Part shown: piece after piece, positions 6,143-11,888 of the stretch
How the letters are laid out: every line of letters begins with the position of its first letter
Position numbering within the stretch: the first letter of the stretch is position 1
Program-made: the position numbers and the translations under genes
The notes under the pieces: model-generated
What the model was told of the DNA's origin: nothing
Seen by the model: the letters and a program-made list of their open reading frames with translations, nothing else
Databases searched by the model: none
From: CAYRKT01 sp964425005
GTDB lineage: Bacteria; Synergistota; Synergistia; CAYRKT01
NCBI GenBank assembly: GCA_964425005.1
Contig: CAYRKT010000046.1
Coordinates: 1 to 12,796 of the forward strand
Direction of reading: 5' to 3'
DNA length: 12,796 nt

Positions 6143-7198
6143 GTGAGGAGGATCCACGGGGGGGACGTGTACTCCCTGGGGAGGGAGGTCTTGGACCTGA
6201 GCGTAAACCTCAACCCCATGGGGCCTCCCAGGGAGGCCCTGGAGGTCCTCTCCAGGGAGCTGGAGGGGCTGGTGACCAGATACCCGGACCTGGAGTGCAG
6301 GACCTCCACCAGGGCGATAGCGCGCTACCTGGGCCTGCCCGAGGAGTGCGTCACCGTGTCCAACGGGGCCAGCATGGCGATACAGCTCTGCCTCATGGCC
6401 CTGAGGCCCCGAAGGGTGCTCACCCTGGAGCCCACCTTCACCGAGTACAGGCTCTGCGCCGAGGCGCTGGGCATCGGGAGCCTGCCCCTTCCGTCCCTAG
6501 ACCGGGATCGAGGGCTGGTCCCGGACCCAGAGGCCATATGGAGTGCCCTCGAGGAGGGGGACGCGCTCTTCGTCTGCAACCCCAACAACCCCACCGGGAA
6601 CGAGGTGGAGCGAGGGACCCTGCTGGAGATCGCCGAACTCTGCCGGAGAAAGGGCGCCCATCTGGTCGTGGACGAGTGCTTCCTGGAGCTATCCACCTCG
6701 GGCGAGGGGGGAAGCCTCAAGGAGGAGGCCGCCGGGGGGGCAGCGGTGGTGATAAGGGCCATGACCAAATCCTTCGCGGCCCCGGGGTTGAGGATCGGAT
6801 ACGTCGTCTCCAGCCCGGATCTCGCGGCGAGGCTAAGGGAGCTTCGCCACCCCTGGCCCCTGAACAACCTGGCCGAGGCCTTCGCCCAAAGGGCCCTCAT
6901 CGGGGCCGAGGAGTACCTCTCGAGGGCCAGGGCGCTGATAAGGGCGAACAGAGAGCGCCTGATCCTCGGCATATCGAAGGCGGGGGGTAAGCCCTACCCC
7001 TCGGACTGCAACTTCGTGCTGTTCTATTTCCCGGGAAATGTGGACCTCAGGGGGGAGCTGCTGAAGAGGGACGTCCTCATAAGGAGCTGCGCCGACTTCC
7101 TGGGTCTGGGGGAGGGGCACTACCGGGTGGCGGTGGCTAGGGAGGAGGAGGTGGACCTCTTCCTTAGGGCGCTGGAGGGGATATCCGTCTCCAGCTGA
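6143..7198 (+). CDS. CobD/HisC-type PLP-dependent aminotransferase or decarboxylase
   Basis: This 351-residue protein is a fold-type I PLP enzyme. The opening HGGDVYSLGREVLDLSVN followed by NLNPMGPP resembles L-threonine-O-3-phosphate decarboxylase (CobD), which makes the aminopropanol phosphate of cobalamin; histidinol-phosphate aminotransferase (HisC) is the close alternative. Visible active-site features are the NGASMAIQL helix, CNPNNPTG (145-152), the pyridine-nitrogen aspartate in VVDECF (D177), the Schiff-base lysine in AMTKSFAAPGLRIGY (K209) and the carboxylate-binding arginine in HYRVAV (R328). GTG at 6143 is chosen because it begins the family N-terminus and AAGGGGG lies about nine bases upstream; the open frame continues back through trmI antisense without homology. 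No cobalamin or histidine genes are nearby, so the substrate is unproven. A Noc-type palindrome lies inside at 7026-7039, and the last 79 bases overlap the convergent nuclease gene. Confidence 0.86.
   Translation: MRRIHGGDVYSLGREVLDLSVNLNPMGPPREALEVLSRELEGLVTRYPDLECRTSTRAIARYLGLPEECVTVSNGASMAIQLCLMALRPRRVLTLEPTFTEYRLCAEALGIGSLPLPSLDRDRGLVPDPEAIWSALEEGDALFVCNPNNPTGNEVERGTLLEIAELCRRKGAHLVVDECFLELSTSGEGGSLKEEAAGGAAVVIRAMTKSFAAPGLRIGYVVSSPDLAARLRELRHPWPLNNLAEAFAQRALIGAEEYLSRARALIRANRERLILGISKAGGKPYPSDCNFVLFYFPGNVDLRGELLKRDVLIRSCADFLGLGEGHYRVAVAREEEVDLFLRALEGISVSS
7025..7040. promoter_or_regulatory. Noc-type binding site (NBS-like palindrome), copy 1
   Basis: TATTTCCCGGGAAATG contains the perfect 14-bp palindrome ATTTCCCGGGAAAT (7026-7039). 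This equals the Noc binding sequence as I recall it from Bacillus subtilis, and the 16-bp form TATTTCCCGGGAAATA matches at 15 of 16 positions. It sits inside the aminotransferase gene, where the reading frame splits it as TAT TTC CCG GGA AAT. An identical copy occurs at 11594-11609 in another frame. Protein binding is inferred from sequence identity alone; no noc gene is visible here. Confidence 0.6.
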
Positions 7199-8016
7199 AG
7201 GGGGGAGGAGACCTCGATCCTGGGCCTTCCGGACCTATCCACCCCGAGCTTTCCCATGGCCAGGAGCTTACCCTGAGGCCCCGGCGAGATCAGGCCCCGG
7301 AGGGCGTCGCCGAAGGCCTCCAGGTGGATCCTGACCAGCAGAGGGCTCTCCTCGTCCTCGAGGAGGAGGCCATCGCCGCTCCCTCTGGCCTTGAAAGCCC
7401 TCAGGACCACCCCCACGAACCTGCCGACCAGGTAGGGGGAGTTGGAGGCGAGATCCCTGGAGAGGAAGATCCGCCTGCGACAGAGGCGCCAAAGCCCCCT
7501 CTCCTCGGACTTGGCCTCCCTCTGGGCCTCCAAGAAGGCCTCGAGGTGCCTGGCGTTGGGCCTGATGACCATCAGCTGAGCTAACCCCCTCCTGACCAGC
7601 TCGAGGCCCAGGTTGACGAAGCCCCCCTCCGCCTGGACGTAGAGGTGGGCCAGCAACCTGCCGTACCTGTCGCGGCTCACCGCGTCCAGCTCCAAGAGGA
7701 CCTCCTTCCCCACGGCCGCGCGCGCCAGGAAGGCCTTCGCCTCCAGGGAAAGCTCCTCCGGCCTCCCCCTAGGCCCCCTGGTCTCCGGGGCGTCCACCAG
7801 GAGCAACCTCACCCTCTCGAGTCTCCCCTCCAGGGAGACCTCCAGGGTGTCCCCGTCCACGGCCTCCACCGCGCGCCCCCTGAGATCGACGCGAGGGGGC
7901 GCCAGGAGCTCGAAAGGCGGCTCCTCCCCGGAGCGCAGGGCCCAGAGCAACCCCCCTCCCAGGAGGAGCAGGGACGAAGCCAACAGGAGCAGCCTGGTTT
8001 GGTTAGATATGGTCAA
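7120..8016 (-). CDS. Membrane-anchored or secreted SNase-family nuclease with C-terminal OB-like domain
   Basis: This 298-residue protein has an N-terminal hydrophobic segment (about residues 8-27, LLLLASSLLLLGGGLLWAL), either an uncleaved anchor or a signal peptide, which would place the enzyme outside the cytoplasmic membrane. Residues about 45-182 are a staphylococcal-nuclease (thermonuclease, PF00565) domain: calcium and catalytic motifs AVDGDTLEV, RVRLLLVDAPETRG (R70, D75, E78) and DRYGRLLAHLYV with the catalytic arginine (R120), then LVRRGLAQL. Cleavage of DNA or RNA with Ca2+ is expected. Residues about 196-276 (VGRFVGVVLRAFKA to RPRIEVSSPLQLE) resemble an OB-fold nucleic-acid-binding domain; that call is weaker. 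TTG at 8016 follows the upstream stop by 14 bases with only a weak ribosome site. The last 24 residues, rich in Ser, Thr and Arg, lie antisense to the aminotransferase gene end. It is third in an operon after the DUF364 and DUF296 genes. Confidence 0.87.
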   Translation of the reverse strand: MTISNQTRLLLLASSLLLLGGGLLWALRSGEEPPFELLAPPRVDLRGRAVEAVDGDTLEVSLEGRLERVRLLLVDAPETRGPRGRPEELSLEAKAFLARAAVGKEVLLELDAVSRDRYGRLLAHLYVQAEGGFVNLGLELVRRGLAQLMVIRPNARHLEAFLEAQREAKSEERGLWRLCRRRIFLSRDLASNSPYLVGRFVGVVLRAFKARGSGDGLLLEDEESPLLVRIHLEAFGDALRGLISPGPQGKLLAMGKLGVDRSGRPRIEVSSPLQLETDIPSSALRKRSTSSSLATATR

Positions 8017-8030
8017 CTAAACTTCCACCC

Positions 8031-8459
8031 CTAGACCATCTCGGGGTAGAGCTTCAGCGGTCCCCCTTCCGGTCCTCTCCTGGTGAGCCTTATGCCGTCG
8101 AGCTTGAGCAGGGAGATCTCGCAGACGTTGAAGACCCTGGCCTTGAAGAGGTGGCCTCCGAAGGCGTTGCACTCCTCGTCGCCCAGGCAGACGTGGGCGT
8201 GGACGAAGGGGCTTCCGTCCTCCTTCAGCGCGAGGTTCCCCGATATGGAGAGGATCTCCATGGGTTCCTCCAGGTCCCTGGTGTGGTAGGTCTTGCCGTC
8301 GAACCACCCTATCTGGACCTCCCTGAGCATGCCCACCGCCCCCAGGATCACGGCGAAGCGAAGGCCTGCCCCCTCCAGCGCCGACCTGAGGGTGGGGTAG
8401 AAGTCCTCCCCGTCGTCCATCCTGCAGACCAAGACCTTACCGTCGAAGGCGAACTGCAC
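8031..8459 (-). CDS. PPC/DUF296 domain protein
   Basis: The 142-residue product is a stand-alone PPC (plants and prokaryotes conserved, PF03479/DUF296) domain. Recognisable elements are the N-terminal MDDGEDFYPTLRSALE, the core ILGAVGMLREVQIGWF, EEPMEILSISGNLAL, and the histidine-rich HAHVCLGDEECNAFGGHLF, which in recalled bacterial and archaeal structures can bind a metal in a trimer. Plant members are fused to AT-hook DNA-binding regions; the role of prokaryotic single-domain members is not settled, so neither DNA binding nor catalysis is asserted. GTG at 8459 is chosen over GTG at 8468 because AGGAGGTG abuts the latter but is eight bases from the former. That start lies one base after the TGA of the DUF364 gene (8463-8461), so translation is probably coupled. 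The nuclease gene follows 14 bases after the stop. Confidence 0.86.
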   Translation of the reverse strand: MQFAFDGKVLVCRMDDGEDFYPTLRSALEGAGLRFAVILGAVGMLREVQIGWFDGKTYHTRDLEEPMEILSISGNLALKEDGSPFVHAHVCLGDEECNAFGGHLFKARVFNVCEISLLKLDGIRLTRRGPEGGPLKLYPEMV

Positions 8460-8460
8460 C

Positions 8461-9210
8461 TCAACCACCTCCTGCGACTTTCGAGATCTCCCACGCGGCG
8501 AACCTCTCTAAGGCCCTCAAGCCCTTCCCCTCGGCGACGCAGGAGAAGACCCCCTCCAGGTCCTGGGGCCTCAGGGAGGCCACCGCCTGAGCGCCCAAAG
8601 CTCCGTAGCCGCTGAAACCCATCGGAAGGCCGCTTCCCACGAAGAGGAGCTTCGCCTGGGGCGGCAGAGCCGAAGGGCTGAGATCCGACATCCACCCCTT
8701 CAGGAGGGACAGGTCGCTCACCACGATCGCGTCGAAGCCGGGCCCCAGACTCCTCCAGGACCACTCGGGCAGGAACCCCCTGCGGGGCACGGCCTCGTCG
8801 TCGAAGACCTTGAGCTCCGACGCGAACCGGGAGATCCTCTCCCCCAGGAAGGGCTCAAACCCCAGGAGGGCCACCTTGCTACCCCGAAGGGAGCCGAAGA
8901 GCTCCTCGGGGTCGCAGGGATCCCCCGACCCAGCGAGGAGACAGCCGGCGGCCAGCATCCCCAGGACGCGCTCGCCCGGGTAGGGGGACAGCAGCAAGGG
9001 CAATAGCTCCCTCGGGTCCAGGCCCACCAGGGAGGAGGGTTCCCTGGAGAAGGGGGGGATGGACTCCCTACCCACCGAGGGCGAGCTGCAGAGGCTCGAC
9101 CTCCCGTCCTCCAGCTCCATGGCCGAGTAGAACCAACCCAGGAGAACCCTCTTGACCGGAGAGGTGGCCGACGACCCGGCCTCCTCCAGGACGGCCTCGT
9201 AGAAGCGCAA
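8461..9210 (-). CDS. DUF4213/DUF364 (putative metal-chelation fold) protein
   Basis: The 249-residue product resembles the DUF4213-DUF364 family, described from structure as an enolase-N-like part joined to a Rossmann-like domain and named putative heavy-metal chelation. Visible support: the N-terminal segment RVLLGWFYSAMELEDGRSSL, then GLDPRELLPLLLSPYPGERVLGMLAAGCLL (residues about 63-92, the position of the family's helix with repeated small residues), and a Rossmann-like stretch SKVALLGFEPFLGERI followed by LKVFDDEA, FDAIVVSDLSLLKG and AKLLFVGSGLPMG. The reaction and ligand are unknown. The frame is open far upstream, across the divergent rsmG, but homology begins only after TTG 9210, which has GGGAGGGTG suitably spaced, so that start is used. 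It leads the DUF364-DUF296-nuclease operon, with a TATAAT box about 45 bases upstream shared with the divergent rsmG promoter region. Confidence 0.8.
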   Translation of the reverse strand: MRFYEAVLEEAGSSATSPVKRVLLGWFYSAMELEDGRSSLCSSPSVGRESIPPFSREPSSLVGLDPRELLPLLLSPYPGERVLGMLAAGCLLAGSGDPCDPEELFGSLRGSKVALLGFEPFLGERISRFASELKVFDDEAVPRRGFLPEWSWRSLGPGFDAIVVSDLSLLKGWMSDLSPSALPPQAKLLFVGSGLPMGFSGYGALGAQAVASLRPQDLEGVFSCVAEGKGLRALERFAAWEISKVAGGG

Positions 9211-9229
9211 GGGCACACCCTCCCCCCGA

Positions 9230-9265
9230 TGGATAAGCAAGCCCCGTTCGACTATTATAAGATCT
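9230..9265. promoter_or_regulatory. Divergent promoter region between the DUF364 gene and rsmG
   Basis: The 55-base gap holds the AT core ACTATTATAAGATC. On the plus strand TATTAT (9253-9258) has TGGATA (9230-9235) 17 bases upstream, a four-of-six -35; transcription would start at or next to the rsmG ATG (9266), making that mRNA leaderless. On the minus strand the core reads TATAAT (9259-9254), with weak -35 candidates TCTTGG (17-base spacing) or TTGGAT (15-base spacing) lying inside rsmG. The minus-strand leader carries the GGGAGGGTG site of the DUF364 gene. Confidence 0.6.
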
Positions 9266-9997
9266 ATGGCGCAGATCCAAGAAGAGGCGATCCCCAGGGA
9301 GGTCATGGAGGGGCTTCGGGAGAGGCTCGAGGGGGACGAGCGGATAGAGCTGTTCGTCAGGCTCCTGCTCGAGGAGAACGAGAGGCAAAACCTCGTATCC
9401 CGCGGGGAGGCGTCGCCCGCGAGGCTTCGGCAACACGTCCTGGACAGCGCCTCCTCCCTCTTCCTGCTCGAGGACCTGCCCGAGGGCTCCAGGGTGGCGG
9501 ACGTGGGGAGCGGCAACGGGCTTCCGGGGATCGTCCTGGCCTGCCTGGCGGAGGGGCTAAAGTTCTCCCTAGTGGAGAGCGTCTCCAGGAAGTGCCGATT
9601 CCTGGAGAGGGCGGCCCAGAGACTGGCGCTGGGACACGTGCGGGTGCTCAACGTCAGGTCCGAGGAGCTGGCCGCCGAGGAGAGGGAGAGCTTCGACCTG
9701 GCCCTGGCGAGGGCCCTGGCGCCCTTCGAGGTGGCCTGCGAGCTCCTTTCCCCCCTGGTCAAGGTCGGGGGGAAGGTCGTGCTCTACAAGGGCCCGGGGC
9801 TCACCGAGGAGATGGAGGGCAAGCTGGGATTGGCCAGCTACCTGGGCCTATCTGCGCCGAAGGTCTGGCGCTACGAGCTGGAGGGGGGTGCCAGATATCT
9901 GGCCGTCATGGACAAGGTGTCGCCCTGCCCCGTGGGCGTGCCGAGGAGGCCCGGGATGGCAGGCAAGAGGCCCTTGAGGATCGGGAAGGGGGGATGA
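9266..9997 (+). CDS. rsmG: 16S rRNA (guanine-527-N7)-methyltransferase RsmG
   Basis: RsmG methylates N7 of G527 in the 530 loop of 16S rRNA with S-adenosylmethionine; its loss gives low-level streptomycin resistance in several bacteria. The 243-residue protein is of normal length. It shows RLLLEENERQNLVS (33-45), HVLDSASS (57-64), SAM motif I VADVGSGNGLPGIVLA (77-92), the LVESVSRKCRFLERA segment that follows it, LALARALAPFEV (145-156), GKVVLYKGP and the C-terminal VPRRPGMAGKRPL, matching the usual YPRRPG-K-PL ending. ATG 9266 has no ribosome site and may be read leaderless. An in-frame ATG at 9305 has GGGAGG just upstream but too close. It begins the rsmG-parA-parB cluster that typically lies near the replication origin of bacterial chromosomes. 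The stop is three bases before the parA start. Confidence 0.95.
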   Translation: MAQIQEEAIPREVMEGLRERLEGDERIELFVRLLLEENERQNLVSRGEASPARLRQHVLDSASSLFLLEDLPEGSRVADVGSGNGLPGIVLACLAEGLKFSLVESVSRKCRFLERAAQRLALGHVRVLNVRSEELAAEERESFDLALARALAPFEVACELLSPLVKVGGKVVLYKGPGLTEEMEGKLGLASYLGLSAPKVWRYELEGGARYLAVMDKVSPCPVGVPRRPGMAGKRPLRIGKGG

Positions 9998-10000
9998 GGG

Positions 10001-10780
10001 TTGGGAAGGGGTCTTTCCCTCGGGGTGGCCAACCAGAAGGGAGGGGTGGGCAAGACTACCTGCGCCGTGAACCTGGCGGCGGCGCTGGCGGACCTGGGAT
10101 ACGAGGTGCTCCTGGTGGACTGCGACCCCCAGGGCAACGCCACCACGGCCCTGGGGGTCGTGAAGTCCGACGTCAAGGTCAGCCTGTACGAGGTCCTCTC
10201 GGAGGCGGCGCCAGCGGAGCTGGCCCTCAGGGACACGGAGGTGGAGCGCCTGAAGCTCATCCCCGCCACCCTGGAGCTCGCCGGGGCCGAGGTGGAGCTG
10301 GTCTCCGCCATATCCAGGGAGACCCGTTTGAGGAGGGCCCTTGAGCCCATCAGAGGGCTCTTCGACGCTCTGGTGCTGGACTGCCCCCCCTCCCTGGGAA
10401 TACTCACCGTCAACGTCATGGCCGCCAGCAGGTACCTCCTGATACCCGTCCAGTGCGAGTTCTTCGCCCTGGAGGGATTGGCGCAGCTCAAGAGGACGAT
10501 AGCCCTGGTCAAAAGCCACGTCAACCCCGAGCTCGAGGTGGGAGGCGTGGTGCTGACCATGTTCGACTCCAGGACTAAGATATCCAAAGAGGTGGCTGAG
10601 GAGGTGAGGTCCCTATTCGGGGATAAGGTCTTCTCCACGGTCATCCCCAGAAGCGTCAAGCTCAGCGAGGCGCCTAGCCACGGGTTGCCCATATCCAGGT
10701 ACGCGCCCAGGAGCCCGGGCGCCGAAAGCTTCGCCTCCCTGGCCGAGGAGGTGGCACAGCGATGGCTAGGAAGGCCCTAG
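10001..10780 (+). CDS. parA: Chromosome-partitioning ATPase ParA/Soj
   Basis: ParA/Soj is a Walker-type ATPase that dimerises with ATP on nucleoid DNA and, with ParB bound at parS, drives origin segregation and influences replication initiation. The 259-residue product is the short chromosomal type without an N-terminal HTH. It has the deviant Walker A NQKGGVGKTT (11-20) with the signature lysine, Walker A' VLLVDCDPQGNAT (36-48), Walker B ALVLDCPPSLG (123-133), PVQCEFFALEGL (149-160) and the C-terminal VIPRSVKLSEAPSHGLPI (214-231). TTG at 10001 is chosen because the GRGLSLGVANQKGG opening fits the family and GGGGGGAT precedes it; an ATG at 9994 is out of frame. Its last 19 bases overlap parB, so the two are coupled. 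Confidence 0.96.
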   Translation: MGRGLSLGVANQKGGVGKTTCAVNLAAALADLGYEVLLVDCDPQGNATTALGVVKSDVKVSLYEVLSEAAPAELALRDTEVERLKLIPATLELAGAEVELVSAISRETRLRRALEPIRGLFDALVLDCPPSLGILTVNVMAASRYLLIPVQCEFFALEGLAQLKRTIALVKSHVNPELEVGGVVLTMFDSRTKISKEVAEEVRSLFGDKVFSTVIPRSVKLSEAPSHGLPISRYAPRSPGAESFASLAEEVAQRWLGRP

Positions 10781-11610
10781 GGAGGGGTCTTTCCGCCCTG
10801 ATCTCGGAGCCCTCCTGGGGCGAGCGCGCCGAAGGGACGGGGCCCACGCCCATCCCCATCGACCGTATAGAGCCCAACCCCTGGCAGCCCAGACGGGACT
10901 TCGGCGAGGAGGAGCTCGAGGAGCTCAAGAGCTCCATAAGGGCCCATGGGCTGCTTCAGCCCATCCTGGTAAGGCGCGTCGGGGACTCCTACCAGCTGGT
11001 GGCAGGAGAGAGGAGGCTTCAGGCCTGCAGGGACCTTGGGATGGCGGAGATACCCGCGCTGGTGGTCGAGGCGGACGACAGGCAGATGCTCGAGCTCGCC
11101 CTGGTGGAGAACATCCAGAGGCAGGACCTCTCCCCCTTAGAGGTGGCGGAGGCCATAGAGAGGCTGATGGCCGACTTCGAGCTCACCCAGGAGGAGGTGG
11201 CGAACCGGCTCGGCTGGAGCAGGTCGGCGGTGGCCAACAAGGTGAGGCTGCTGAGGCTCTCGCCCCAGGTCAGGGAGATGCTCAGGGACGGCAGCATATC
11301 CGAGGGGCACGCCAAGGTCCTGGCGGGGCTCGAGCCGGAGCTCCAGCTGAAGCTGGCCGAGAGGGTGGCCTCCACCGGCATGTCGGTGAGGGCCCTGGAG
11401 GAGACCCTCAGGGGGAACCGAAGGAGGAAACCCAAGGGGGAGGGGGTAGAAACCCCTCAGGAGATCAGGGAGGCCGCCTCCAGGGCCTCGAAGGGGGTGA
11501 AGCTCGCCGTGACCAGGAGGGGCGAGGTCTACAGGATAACCCTCGAGGCGGACGAAGAGGGGGCCCTCAGGCTGCTCAGGTCGATAGCTGAGCTATTTCC
11601 CGGGAAATGA
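10762..11610 (+). CDS. parB: Chromosome-partitioning CTPase/DNA clamp ParB (Spo0J)
   Basis: ParB loads as a CTP-dependent sliding clamp at parS, spreads, and stimulates ParA. The 282-residue protein has the N-terminal ParA-stimulating ARKALGRGLSALI (2-14), the ParB/Srx domain beginning IPIDRIEPNPWQPRRDF (31-47), the CTP-binding motif LVAGERRLQA (79-88), ENIQRQDLSPLEVAEA (116-131), an HTH (LTQEEVANRLGWSRSAVANK, 141-160) and a C-terminal dimerisation domain ending LRSIAELFPGK. At the four positions I recall as discriminating ParB from Noc (Caulobacter 173, 179, 184, 201) it has R154, K160, R165 and G182. The first and last are ParB-like; the middle two are basic as in Noc. ATG at 10762 has AGGAGGTGG seven bases upstream inside parA. 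Its last codons overlap a Noc-type palindrome and the atpZ start. A parS site lies about 280 bases downstream. Confidence 0.95.
   Translation: MARKALGRGLSALISEPSWGERAEGTGPTPIPIDRIEPNPWQPRRDFGEEELEELKSSIRAHGLLQPILVRRVGDSYQLVAGERRLQACRDLGMAEIPALVVEADDRQMLELALVENIQRQDLSPLEVAEAIERLMADFELTQEEVANRLGWSRSAVANKVRLLRLSPQVREMLRDGSISEGHAKVLAGLEPELQLKLAERVASTGMSVRALEETLRGNRRRKPKGEGVETPQEIREAASRASKGVKLAVTRRGEVYRITLEADEEGALRLLRSIAELFPGK
11594..11609. promoter_or_regulatory. Noc-type binding site (NBS-like palindrome), copy 2
   Basis: TATTTCCCGGGAAATG contains the perfect palindrome ATTTCCCGGGAAAT (11595-11608), identical over at least 17 bases (11593-11609) to the copy at 7024-7040. Here it spans the last parB codons (TTT CCC GGG AAA) and the overlapping ATGA of the parB stop/atpZ start. 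The sequence equals the recalled Bacillus Noc consensus. A bound protein here could affect the parB-atpZ transcript or serve as a spreading site; both are inference. Confidence 0.6.
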
Positions 11611-11888
11611 CCGGCGCTGACGCCGCTATGGCAAGATATTACAGAAAATTCATAAAAGTTAGCGATCTTAGAGCTTTGGCTGTACCCGTCGTGCTGGCCT
11701 CCTCGGTGGTGGGCTACGGCCTGCTCTTCCTCTTCCTCTGCAGGGCCCTCAAATCGAGGTGGGGGTGGGATCTGCCCGAGTGGGCCTGTCTGGGCGCGGG
11801 CTTCGCGCTGGGGCTAGCGGAGGGGATAAGGTACGCCAGGTGGGTCGCCAGGTCGACCTCCAGGGGAGGCGACGCGGACGGGGGGTGA
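11607..11888 (+). CDS. atpZ: AtpZ/AtpI-like small membrane protein
   Basis: The 93-residue product has two predicted transmembrane helices, about 22-46 (LRALAVPVVLASSVVGYG onward) and 57-77 (LPEWACLGAGFALGLAEG), joined by a short basic loop (RALKSRWGWD). The glycine pattern and the final helix leading into IRYARWV fit the AtpZ/AtpI family (PF09527), which accompanies F-type ATP synthase and has been proposed to aid Mg2+/Ca2+ handling or rotor assembly. Such genes often lie between parB and the atp operon, though here no atp gene follows. ATG at 11607 overlaps the parB stop as ATGA with no ribosome site; ATG at 11628 is an alternative that starts an AT-rich stretch. Codons 8-30 (AGA, TAT, AAA, GTT, GAT, CTT, GCT) differ sharply from the GC-rich neighbours. 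The stop is immediately followed by parS. Confidence 0.72.
   Translation: MTGADAAMARYYRKFIKVSDLRALAVPVVLASSVVGYGLLFLFLCRALKSRWGWDLPEWACLGAGFALGLAEGIRYARWVARSTSRGGDADGG

Noticed and set aside
8461..9762. A longer DUF364 protein starting at 9762
   Set aside because: The upstream 180 or so residues are Ser-rich and antisense to rsmG, while a good ribosome site marks TTG 9210.
11584..11596. Inverted repeat ATAGCT-G-AGCTAT at the parB end as a terminator or operator
   Set aside because: It is a short coding palindrome (Ile-Ala-Glu-Leu) with no U-run and no second copy in the window; a chance origin is likelier.
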